From NCBI GenBank assembly GCA_028689145.1, contig JAQTWT010000007.1:62001-126000 (forward strand): a stretch of 64,000 nt of DNA, read 5' to 3'. The position numbers and the translations under genes are program-made. Source of the stretch: Gallionella sp. (GTDB lineage: Bacteria; Pseudomonadota; Gammaproteobacteria; Burkholderiales; Gallionellaceae). Position 1 is the first letter of the stretch; every line of letters starts with the position of its first letter. The notes below the pieces were generated by a model that was not told the origin of the DNA, made no database searches, and saw only the letters and a program-made list of their open reading frames with translations. Positions 41,844 through 49,135 of the stretch are shown piece by piece.

Positions 41844-42440
41844 TTACTCTCCGCCAGCAGAGGCATGACGGCGCGGTTTTCTTGGTTCGGTTTCGTTAAG
41901 GTCGCGCAGGGTTTTTTCGACCATTTCCACCGCTTCCGGTGCTTCAAAGCTGATTATCTGGTCGATGATCCAGCGGCTGTCCGCATCGGTCATGATTTCA
42001 CCGATGCACCAGGCGAGGTAGCGATAGAAGCCGTAATCCGGGCCGTTTTCGTCGTAGTCGAACTCGGCATATTCGCCCGAGCGCTGGTTGAGCAAGTCGA
42101 TGAAGCGTTTTTTGCATTCCTTCAGGTCATCGGCGAGCAGACGGCTGCGGTTTTCGGCGTAGGTTTCTGCGACGCGATTCCCCAGATTCGCGGTGAATAT
42201 GAGCCGGTCTTCAGCGGAAAGTTGGCGGTAAGCAATACGGTCGGCAACCAGAATGAGAAACAGCAGGAACTCGGCAAGGAAATCGAAATACTGTGCGCCG
42301 GCTTCGATTTCGAAATTTGCCTGGCGTGTATTTTTTAGCGCGTTGTAGGCGATGCGCGAAACGACAAACGATAACGCATCCGAGATTTCCTGCGGAGAGT
42401 GTTCGCGGCCATCCTTGAACCAGTGACTTTTGATGCGCAA
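41844..42440 (-). CDS. Hypothetical alpha-helical protein
   Basis: 198 residues, mainly helical, with a hydrophobic helix FDFLAEFLLFLILVADRI and charged ends; no known domain. Its stop directly abuts the TauD start (0-base gap), and its start lies 3 bases after the tandem TusA gene, so it belongs to this operon. Function unknown. Confidence 0.65.
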   Translation of the reverse strand: MRIKSHWFKDGREHSPQEISDALSFVVSRIAYNALKNTRQANFEIEAGAQYFDFLAEFLLFLILVADRIAYRQLSAEDRLIFTANLGNRVAETYAENRSRLLADDLKECKKRFIDLLNQRSGEYAEFDYDENGPDYGFYRYLAWCIGEIMTDADSRWIIDQIISFEAPEAVEMVEKTLRDLNETEPRKPRRHASAGGE

Positions 42441-42443
42441 CGC

Positions 42444-42917
42444 TCAGCCTTTTCGGATATAAAATTCGTGCACATTCGGCGCGGCCTCAACGGTTTCCAG
42501 CACGGTCATGCCCGTGGCGGAAGCCCAGCCGCCGATGTCTGACTGCACACCGGGACAATCGCTGATCAGTTTCAACACCTCGCCGGTTTGCATTCCATTC
42601 AGCAGTTTTTTTGCCTCAACAATGGGGCCAGGGCAGACTGCACCGCGTATATCCAGTGTGACATTGGCATTGTGGGCATGCCCTTTGCCTTTCTGGATGT
42701 GAAAGCCGGTTCCGCCGTCGGGCATTCTTTCGGTCTTCAGTATCCGGTTGCCGGTCTGTTGTGCCCATGCGAAAAGGTCGTCCTCTGTACCGGGACAATC
42801 CGATACCAGCAAGAGCACTTGTCCAGCGACAAGTTCATCCACCATGCGTTTTGCGCCGATGAGCGGTCTGGGGCAGGAGAGCCCCTTCATATCGAGTACT
42901 ACGTTAACCATATCCAT
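42444..42917 (-). CDS. Tandem TusA-domain protein
   Basis: 157 residues. Two TusA domains in one chain: SCPRPLIGAKRMVDEL (Cys15) and VCPGPIVEAKKLLNGM (around residue 92), both keeping the CPxP Cys. AAGGAG before the ATG at 42917. A duplicated sulfur carrier is less common than single TusA. Placed beside the DsrC-like gene, it may hold two persulfides or couple two acceptors. Confidence 0.88.
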   Translation of the reverse strand: MDMVNVVLDMKGLSCPRPLIGAKRMVDELVAGQVLLLVSDCPGTEDDLFAWAQQTGNRILKTERMPDGGTGFHIQKGKGHAHNANVTLDIRGAVCPGPIVEAKKLLNGMQTGEVLKLISDCPGVQSDIGGWASATGMTVLETVEAAPNVHEFYIRKG

Positions 42918-43058
42918 TGTTTTATCTCCTTAAATCCTGAAAAAAGTAGTTGTCTGCGCAATGAATGGGCGTACCGGTGAAAGTATCAGTATAACAATGC
43001 AACTTAATTTACCGGTTCGTGCCATTTGTATTTTTGCGGATCAATCGGTTTTTTGGGG

Positions 43059-43388
43059 TTAATACCCGCCCTTGCCCAGCGGTTGCGGCAACCCGGCCAC
43101 TTTTGCGGCCTGCTTCGCTGGGCCTATCGGAAACAGGTCATACAACGCCTTGCTGTCCGCTTCCGGCCAGAACTCGTTGATGCCTTTCAGCATATTGCGG
43201 AAGTTCGGCGTGTGCCCGTGTTCGCGGTGTTGCTCGCGCATGTAATTGATGACTTCCCAGTGTTTTGGGGTCAGTTCGATGCCTTCCGCAGCGGCGATCA
43301 CGCCGACTACTTCTTCGCTGTAATCCGGCTCCAGCAGATAGCCTTCCGCATCGGTCTCGAGTTCATTGCCTGCCACTGTGTATCCCAT
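43059..43388 (-). CDS. DsrC-like protein without C-terminal cysteines
   Basis: 109 residues clearly of the DsrC/TusE fold (EGYLLEPDYSEEVV, LTPKHWEVINYMREQ, LYDLFPIGPAKQAAKVAGLP). The tail reads AKQAAKVAGLPQPLGKGGY, so both conserved Cys (equivalent to Cys99 and Cys110 of the dsrC product at 48776) are replaced by Ala and Lys, and there is no Cys at all. It cannot work as a persulfide/trisulfide carrier; probably a regulatory or structural paralogue (RspA-like). Between tandem TusA and the Cas6-like gene. Confidence 0.88.
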   Translation of the reverse strand: MGYTVAGNELETDAEGYLLEPDYSEEVVGVIAAAEGIELTPKHWEVINYMREQHREHGHTPNFRNMLKGINEFWPEADSKALYDLFPIGPAKQAAKVAGLPQPLGKGGY

Positions 43389-43427
43389 TCTCTTCCTCCA
43401 TCGGTTAATGAAAATTTCGCAGTGCCA

Positions 43428-44030
43428 TCAGTCCAGATCGGAGATGACTTTGTAGGGTATAAAAATACCGCAACCGAATCGGCGCTCGCCCCCCAATCCG
43501 GTGTATTGCAAACGCAGTGAAGCGTCCGGCTTGAGGTCATGGATCACCAGGCTATAGCCATGAATTGCGCGATCCGCGGTTGCCACGCAGTTGCGCATGC
43601 CGCAGATGAGTTTCCCGGCGATAGCCAGATCGGCCAATCTGGCTCCGATGTCCTGCAGAAATCCCGCTTCATTTTCGATGCCGGTCACCAGTTGCGCATG
43701 CAGTGTGGAATACGGCGTGATCGGGCGCAGCTTGCAGCTGCCGAGTTGAAGTGTGCCGCCACCGAGGTCGAGCCGCTGGCCGGATAGGGCTGCGATGTGG
43801 GCGGCGAGTGCGGCGGGCAGACGTAGCGTTAGTTTGGCGCGCTTCGGCAGCAGCATCCCCGCCGCGCTGGCAGAGGTGCGCAGCGGTATGACACCGACGC
43901 TGGCATCCGCTGCGAGCGTCGGAACATGGAGTACCAGCGCATCCCACAGCGCAAAGGGGTAGCTGGCGGGCAACATGTCGCCGCTGATATCGAAAACAGC
44001 GTCGATCATCTCGGGGATGGTATCGGTCAT
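43428..44030 (-). CDS. Cas6/Cmx6-like protein, no CRISPR array in window
   Basis: 200 residues from the ATG at 44030 (ATGA overlap with the gene upstream). The sequence follows the Cmx6 (MYXAN-type Cas6) pattern: AVFDISGDMLPASYPFALW, then GQRLDLGGGTLQLGSCKL, LHAQLVTG, HGYSLVIHDLKPDASLRLQ and the glycine-rich C-terminal motif GLGGERRFGCGIFIPYK. Where I recall the catalytic His near the N-terminus (PADHGYAL-like), this protein has PASYPFAL. No repeats or other cas genes are near. Likely an RNA-binding relative with another task. Confidence 0.7.
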   Translation of the reverse strand: MTDTIPEMIDAVFDISGDMLPASYPFALWDALVLHVPTLAADASVGVIPLRTSASAAGMLLPKRAKLTLRLPAALAAHIAALSGQRLDLGGGTLQLGSCKLRPITPYSTLHAQLVTGIENEAGFLQDIGARLADLAIAGKLICGMRNCVATADRAIHGYSLVIHDLKPDASLRLQYTGLGGERRFGCGIFIPYKVISDLD

Positions 44031-44263
44031 TTTGATACTGCATCCGGCATAATGGTGTCCTGTGTGGCGGCCCAGTCTTGCATGGCATGAGCCCATTGTT
44101 CGGCGGTAGCGGGGTCGATGTCGAAGATGGTGAAGCGTTTGCCCTCGCGGATGCGGATGCGCAACAGGCTCATGCCGCCTTCGGCATGGTCGATTTGCTG
44201 CAACTCGATCTCTTGTCCTCCCAGAGGAACTTTGAATTTCGCCAACCCGCTAATTTGCGCCAT
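44027..44263 (-). CDS. Small hypothetical protein, first gene of divergent operon
   Basis: 78 residues. Beta-rich N-terminal half (AKFKVPLGGQEIELQQIDHA), then LLRIRIREGKRFTIFDIDPATAEQWAHAMQDWA, ending in a helix. No known motif or Cys. Stop overlaps the Cas6-like start by four bases, implying coupled synthesis. Shares the 320-base divergent region with dsrA. Confidence 0.65.
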   Translation of the reverse strand: MAQISGLAKFKVPLGGQEIELQQIDHAEGGMSLLRIRIREGKRFTIFDIDPATAEQWAHAMQDWAATQDTIMPDAVSK

Positions 44264-44583
44264 GATGACTCTCTTCTATGTCTGTTAGCCTGAGGTACGG
44301 GGCGGAAGTCTATCTCCAATTGGGCCGGCTTTGGAATACTGCTGGGGGACGCTGTGACACCACCCGTTAGGGTTATAAAAAATAGCCGCTACGGGTGATG
44401 GTTAGCTTGATTGATGCACCGTAGTATGCCTATCCATCAAGAAACTTGGGCATGCCGGATTGTCACAGTGGCAGAATCCAGTTGGATCAAATGTTTGAAT
44501 CACCAGCCCCAGTCTTTAATACCGGGTCGTTGAAACTAGTTGTCGGCGTATAGCTGTTGGCAAGTCGACTGAAAGGAAAAATT
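44264..44583. other. Divergent intergenic region, dsrA / Cas6-like operon
   Basis: 320 bases without gene. Contains the candidate operator at 44359-44406; no tRNA or terminator seen. It probably holds the promoters of both the dsr operon and the minus-strand six-gene operon. Confidence 0.6.
44359..44406 (+). promoter_or_regulatory. Candidate operator upstream of dsrA
   Basis: CCACCCGTTA then GGGTTATA (44370-44377), later CTACGGGTGATGG and TTAG. The first part is an inverted repeat (TAACCCT, two bases, CGGGTGG on the other strand). Matches the first half of the sqr and 10622 sites best. Lies about 178 bases upstream of dsrA. Confidence 0.55.
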
Positions 44584-45879
44584 ATGGCGAAGAAACTGCA
44601 TGACACTCCCAACCTCGATCAGCTTGAGGGCGGCCCGTGGCCCAGTTTTGTGACCGGTCTGAAGGCCTTGGCCAAGGACAAGGATTACGTGGTGGATCTG
44701 TTGGGCCAGCTGGAAGAGTCCTATAAAACCCGCAAAGGATACTGGAAGGGCGGCACGGTCGGCGTGTTCGGCTACGGCGGCGGGGTGATCCCGCGTTTTA
44801 CCGAACTCAAGGATGAAGACGGCAAGCCTGTTTACAAGGATTGTGCGGAGTTTCATACCCTGCGCATTATGCCTCCGCCTGGCATGCACTACGATACCGC
44901 TACATTGCGCCAATTCTGCGACATTTGGGAAAAACACGGCTCCGGGTTGATTGCGTTGCATGGTCAGTCCGGCGACATCATGTTTCAGGGCGCGACTACC
45001 GAGAACGTGCAAACTGCCTTCGATGAATTTAACGAAATGGGTTTCGATCTCGGCGGAGCGGGGCCGGCAGTGCGTACTTCGATGTCCTGCGTGGGCGCTG
45101 CGCGCTGCGAGCAGTCCTGCTACGACGAAGCACAAGCGCATCGCGCAGTGCTGAATACCTTCCTGGACGACATTCACCGCCCTTCGCTGCCGTACAAATT
45201 TAAGTTCAAGTTTTCCGGTTGCCCGAACGACTGCATGAACTCGGTGCAACGCGCCGACATGGCGGTGATCGGCACATGGCGCGACAACATCCGCACCGAC
45301 GAGGCGCTGGCGAAAAAGTGGTTTGTCAAACACGGCATGGACGAGCTGGTGAACGACGTGGTGGCACGCTGCCCGACCAAGACCTTCCAGGTCAAGGAGA
45401 TCAAGAAGATCAAGGCTGGTGAGCATATCTCCAGCGTGGCGGTGAGCGACACCCATGCGGTCGAGATCAACAACCAGGACTGCGTGCGCTGCATGCACTG
45501 CATCAACGTGATGACCGGCGCTTTGGCAACCGGCACCGACAAGGGCGCGACCGTGCTGGTCGGAGGCAAGAGCCACCTGAAAATCGGCGGCCTGATGGGT
45601 ACCGTGGTCATTCCGTTTATCAAACTGGATACCGAAGAGAACGTCGAAAAGCTGGTCGATTTCGCCCAGCGCACCATCGACTTTTTTGCCGAGAACGCGC
45701 TGGAGCATGAACGCACCGGCGAGATGATCGAGCGTATCGGTCTGTCCAACTTCCTCGATGCGATGGAAATCGACGTCGATCCCGCGATGGTCAATTCGCC
45801 GCGCATGAATCCCTATGTCCGTACCGACGGCTGGGATGACGAAGTTGCCAAGATTAATGCCAAGAAGCAAGCCGCCTGA
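44584..45879 (+). CDS. dsrA: Reverse dissimilatory sulfite reductase alpha subunit
   Basis: 431 residues from MAKKLHDTP; AAAGGAAA upstream. Siroheme-[4Fe-4S] ligands in SCVGAARCEQSCYDE and FSGCPNDCMN; inserted ferredoxin domain CVRCMHCINVM. With DsrB forms the cytoplasmic enzyme oxidising DsrC-bound sulfur to sulfite. Oxidative type is inferred from the presence of dsrEFH and dsrL. Eleven bases from dsrB. Confidence 0.97.
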   Translation: MAKKLHDTPNLDQLEGGPWPSFVTGLKALAKDKDYVVDLLGQLEESYKTRKGYWKGGTVGVFGYGGGVIPRFTELKDEDGKPVYKDCAEFHTLRIMPPPGMHYDTATLRQFCDIWEKHGSGLIALHGQSGDIMFQGATTENVQTAFDEFNEMGFDLGGAGPAVRTSMSCVGAARCEQSCYDEAQAHRAVLNTFLDDIHRPSLPYKFKFKFSGCPNDCMNSVQRADMAVIGTWRDNIRTDEALAKKWFVKHGMDELVNDVVARCPTKTFQVKEIKKIKAGEHISSVAVSDTHAVEINNQDCVRCMHCINVMTGALATGTDKGATVLVGGKSHLKIGGLMGTVVIPFIKLDTEENVEKLVDFAQRTIDFFAENALEHERTGEMIERIGLSNFLDAMEIDVDPAMVNSPRMNPYVRTDGWDDEVAKINAKKQAA

Positions 45880-45890
45880 GGAGACCGATA

Positions 45891-46988
45891 ATGAATCAAG
45901 CAGTCCAAGCAGCAGCGCCCGTACAAAAGCGCAAGCCAAAAGAAACCGGCGTGCCGGACAACAAGAAGTATCTGCACCCGTTGCTGGCGAAGAACTACGG
46001 CAACTGGAAATACCACGACCGTCCGCGTCCCGGTGTATTGCACCATGTCTCGCACACCGGTGATGAGGTGTGGTCGGTGCGCGCCGGTACGCAGCGTCAG
46101 ATGGACGTGCATACCATTCGCAAACTGTGCGATATCGCCGACAAGTTCGCCGAGAGCAGGGTGCGTTTCACCATCCGCTCCAACATTGAATTCATGGTGT
46201 CGGACGAGAAGAAAGTCGCGCCGCTGATCGCCGAGCTGGAAAAGAGCGGCTTCCCGGTCGGTGGTACCGGCAATTCCGTATCGATGATCGCGCACACCCA
46301 GGGATGGCTGCATTGCGATATTCCCGGCACCGATGCATCCGGCGTGGTGAAGGCGCTGATGGACGAACTGTACGACGAATTCCGGCGCGAAGAGATGCCG
46401 AATCGCGTGCACCTTTCGACTTCCTGCTGCGAGATCAATTGCGGCGGTCAGGCCGACATCGCCATTATTGTGCAGCACACCAAACCGCCGGTAATCAATC
46501 ATGATCTGGTCGCCAACGTGTGCGAGCGCCCGACCGTGGTGGCGCGTTGCCCGGTAGCGGCGATCCGTCCCGCGATGGTGAACGGCAAGCCTTCGCTGGA
46601 GATCGACGAAGCCAAATGCATGTGTTGCGGTGCCTGCTATCCACCCTGCCCGCCGATGCAGATCAACGACCCGGAGAATTCCAAGCTGGCGATCTGGGTC
46701 GGCGGCAAGAATTCCAACGCACGCGGCAAGCCGACCTTCATGAAGATGGTTGCCTCCGGTCTGCCGAACAACGCGCCGCGCTGGCCCGAAGTTGCCGAAG
46801 CGGTGAAGAACATCATTCACGTGTACAAGGAAGATGCCCGTCCGTGGGAGCGTATGGCCGACTGGATTGAACGCATCGGCTGGCCGCGCTTCTTCGAGAA
46901 GACCGGGCTGCCGTTCACCAAGTACCTGATTGACGATTGGCGCGGTTCGCGTGCCAACCTGAACGCTTCGACGCATATCCGTTTCTGA
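45891..46988 (+). CDS. dsrB: Reverse dissimilatory sulfite reductase beta subunit
   Basis: 365 residues. Siroheme/cluster ligand region STSCCEINCGGQADI, VARCPVAAI, and a ferredoxin domain CMCCGACYPPCPPM. AGGAG precedes the ATG. Completes the DsrAB heterotetramer together with DsrA. Confidence 0.97.
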   Translation: MNQAVQAAAPVQKRKPKETGVPDNKKYLHPLLAKNYGNWKYHDRPRPGVLHHVSHTGDEVWSVRAGTQRQMDVHTIRKLCDIADKFAESRVRFTIRSNIEFMVSDEKKVAPLIAELEKSGFPVGGTGNSVSMIAHTQGWLHCDIPGTDASGVVKALMDELYDEFRREEMPNRVHLSTSCCEINCGGQADIAIIVQHTKPPVINHDLVANVCERPTVVARCPVAAIRPAMVNGKPSLEIDEAKCMCCGACYPPCPPMQINDPENSKLAIWVGGKNSNARGKPTFMKMVASGLPNNAPRWPEVAEAVKNIIHVYKEDARPWERMADWIERIGWPRFFEKTGLPFTKYLIDDWRGSRANLNASTHIRF

Positions 46989-47009
46989 TCGGAAGGAAAG
47001 AGCTTGCGA

Positions 47010-47456
47010 ATGAACCGGGTTGCAATCGCGTTACTGATGTTCTTTTTCATCGGCTCGTGTCTTGCTGACGAGCACATGCAAATGCATATGCATCACGGCG
47101 ATGCAGGGGGTGACAAGAGAATATCGCTTGCCCTTGCGCCGGAAATGAAACAGCACCAGTTATCCAACATGCGGGAGCATGTTGAAGCTATCCGCTCGAT
47201 TGTCGGTCTTATTGCGGGGAATGATTTTGCGAAGGCATCTGAAATAGCGCATCTCAAACTCGGCTTGACGGAAGAGACCAGGAAAATGTGCGAGATGTTT
47301 GGTAACGAGAAATTCAGGAAACTGGGGCTGGCGTTCCATAAGAGCGGCGATGATTTGGGTGATGTATTGCTGAAGAAGAATGTTACGCAGTCTTTGGAGG
47401 CGCTATCCAGAACCATGGGATATTGTGTGGAATGCCATGCAACATATCGCCAATAA
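47010..47456 (+). CDS. Exported cytochrome c'-like monohaem protein within dsr operon
   Basis: 148 residues from the ATG at 47010 (a TTG at 47004 is also possible; GGAAGGAAAG upstream). Signal peptide or lipoprotein signal (LLMFFFIGSC is lipobox-like). A His/Met-rich stretch HMQMHMHH follows. Mature part is helical with a single haem motif CVECH near the C-terminus, the layout of cytochrome c' proteins. It sits between dsrB and dsrE, where other dsr operons I know have no gene. May handle electrons or NO/sulfide in the periplasm. Confidence 0.8.
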   Translation: MNRVAIALLMFFFIGSCLADEHMQMHMHHGDAGGDKRISLALAPEMKQHQLSNMREHVEAIRSIVGLIAGNDFAKASEIAHLKLGLTEETRKMCEMFGNEKFRKLGLAFHKSGDDLGDVLLKKNVTQSLEALSRTMGYCVECHATYRQ

Positions 47457-47499
47457 ATTGAGAGCAATTTAACAAACTACCACTCAATCAGAGGGAAAT

Positions 47500-47859
47500 A
47501 TGAAATTTGGAATCGTAGTCAACGAGGGGCCGTACCAGCATCAGGCCAGTGACTCGGCCTATCTGTTTGCCAAGGCGGCCATCGAGAAGGGGCATGAAGT
47601 ATGGCGCGTGTTCTTCTACCACGATGGTGTGCATAACGCGTCAAAGCTCACCGAGCCACCTCAGGACGATCGCCACATCGTCAACCGCTGGACCAAGCTG
47701 GCCGAGGAGCACAAGGTCGATCTGGTGGTGTGTGTGGCCGCCGCATTGCGCCGGGGTATCAAGGAAGAAAATCTGGCACAGGGTTTTCGCATCTCGGGGC
47801 TGGGGCAACTGGTTGAAGCCGGTACCAAATGTGACCGTTTGGTCACCTTCGGCGATTGA
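47500..47859 (+). CDS. dsrE: DsrE sulfurtransferase subunit
   Basis: 119 residues, with the active Cys78 in VVCVAAALRRG, the position reported for Allochromatium DsrE. Part of the DsrE2F2H2 hexamer that accepts sulfur from TusA and passes it to DsrC. AGAGGGA before ATG. Confidence 0.95.
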   Translation: MKFGIVVNEGPYQHQASDSAYLFAKAAIEKGHEVWRVFFYHDGVHNASKLTEPPQDDRHIVNRWTKLAEEHKVDLVVCVAAALRRGIKEENLAQGFRISGLGQLVEAGTKCDRLVTFGD

Positions 47860-47870
47860 GGAGAAATGGA

Positions 47871-48242
47871 ATGAGTGATGCAGTGGTAAAAAAATTCATG
47901 TTCGTTAACCGCAAGGCGCCATACGGCACGATCTACGCGCTGGAGTCGCTGGAAGTGGTGTTGATCACTGCTGCGTTCGATCAGGATGTGTCACTGGTGT
48001 TCATGGATGACGGTGTATACCAGTTGAAGAAGGGGCAACAAACCAAGGGGATTGAGACCAAGAATTTCTCGCCTGCTTACCGTGCTCTCGAAGGCTATGA
48101 TATTGAGAAGCTATATGTCGATAAAGAGTCGCTGGCAGTGCGCGGATTGACCGAGGATGATCTGTTGGTGGATGTTGCCGTGCTCAGCCGCGCCGAGATG
48201 GGGGCGCTGATGGACGAGCAGGACGTGGTCTTGAGCTTTTAA
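47871..48242 (+). CDS. dsrF: DsrF subunit
   Basis: 123 residues from MSDAVVKKF (GAGGAG upstream). DsrF-type sequence: FVNRKAPYGTIYALESLEVVL, FDQDVSLVFMDDGVYQLKKGQ, no active Cys. Structural subunit of DsrEFH. Its stop overlaps the start of the hairpin element copy C. Confidence 0.94.
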   Translation: MSDAVVKKFMFVNRKAPYGTIYALESLEVVLITAAFDQDVSLVFMDDGVYQLKKGQQTKGIETKNFSPAYRALEGYDIEKLYVDKESLAVRGLTEDDLLVDVAVLSRAEMGALMDEQDVVLSF

Positions 48243-48361
48243 TGTGAAACTCGCGCAGCGATTCGTTTGCCCTTTCTCCCGCTTGCGGGGGAAAGTTGGA
48301 TAGGGGGAAACGGGCTGGCGGGTTTAATTATCAGGGGTGGCAACTTGCCATGCCCGTTAGG
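48241..48361. repeat. Hairpin element (copy C) between dsrF and dsrH
   Basis: Starts AATGTGAAACTCGCGCAGCG, ends CCATGCCCGTTAGGG. Left stem arm is degraded (ACGGGCTGGCGGGTT), so pairing with AACTTGCCATGCCCGT is weaker than in copies A and B. Separates two genes normally adjacent. Confidence 0.7.
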
Positions 48362-48370
48362 GGGAAGCCG

Positions 48371-48667
48371 ATGTTGCATATCATTAATAAATCGCCGTTG
48401 ACCGGCACCACGCTGGATAGCTGTCTGAATACCGCCGCCGGCGGGGATATTCTGCTGATCGAAGACGCGGTGTATGCCGCTACCTCCGGAAATGTATTCG
48501 AGGAAAAGCTGCGTGCAGCGATGGGGCGTTTCAGGATCAGTGTGTTGCGCCCGGATCTGGAAGCGCGCGGACTGGCCGATAAAATTGTCGACGGGGTATC
48601 CCAGGTCGATTACGCCGGTTTCGTCGATCTGGCAGCAAATAACAAAACCTGCCAATCTTGGCTGTAA
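48371..48667 (+). CDS. dsrH: DsrH subunit
   Basis: 98 residues from MLHIINKSPL. Short DsrH fold with Cys18 (TTLDSCLNTA) corresponding to the conserved DsrH Cys; ends CQSWL. Third subunit of DsrEFH. The upstream bases GGGGAAG supplying the ribosome site follow the end of the repeat. Confidence 0.9.
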   Translation: MLHIINKSPLTGTTLDSCLNTAAGGDILLIEDAVYAATSGNVFEEKLRAAMGRFRISVLRPDLEARGLADKIVDGVSQVDYAGFVDLAANNKTCQSWL

Positions 48668-48775
48668 AGCAAATTTGCCTTTCTCGTTCGCTTCCTCGCC
48701 CGCTTGAGGGAGAGGATTGAGGAGAGGGTAGAGAGATTCAGTAATTAGTTGGCAATACCTAAAAGGAGAAATAGC

Positions 48776-49111
48776 ATGGCAAATATCGAAGTCGGCGGCA
48801 AAAGCTACGAGACGGACGAAGAAGGTTATCTGGTCGACCTTTCGGACTGGAACACGGATGTCGCGAATTTCATCGCGCAGACCGAGAGCATCAACATGAC
48901 CGAGCAGCACTGGGAGGTCATCAACTTTTTGCGCGAGTATTTCGAGGAATACCAGATCGCTCCGGCGGTGCGCGTGCTGACCAAGGCCATTGGCAAGAAA
49001 CTCGGTGCGGACAAGGGCAACAGCGAATACCTGTACGGCCTGTTTCCTTATGGTCCGGGCAAGCAGGCATGCAAGATTGCCGGACTGCCTAAGCCAACCG
49101 GTTGCGTTTGA
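48776..49111 (+). CDS. dsrC: DsrC, sulfur-carrier substrate of DsrAB
   Basis: 111 residues from MANIEVGGKSYET; AAAGGAG upstream. Full tail GKQACKIAGLPKPTGCV with Cys99 and Cys110, the pair that forms the trisulfide/disulfide. Accepts sulfur from DsrEFH and is oxidised by DsrAB; DsrK reduces or re-oxidises it. The gap to dsrH contains a degraded GC-rich repeat (about 48680-48730). Confidence 0.96.
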   Translation: MANIEVGGKSYETDEEGYLVDLSDWNTDVANFIAQTESINMTEQHWEVINFLREYFEEYQIAPAVRVLTKAIGKKLGADKGNSEYLYGLFPYGPGKQACKIAGLPKPTGCV

Positions 49112-49135
49112 TCCGTTGACGATTAGGGCGTTACG

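Noticed and set aside
44536-45939. 467-residue open frame antisense to dsrA
   Set aside because: Opposite to a fully recognisable dsrA; low-complexity His/Val/Leu translation and no ribosome site.
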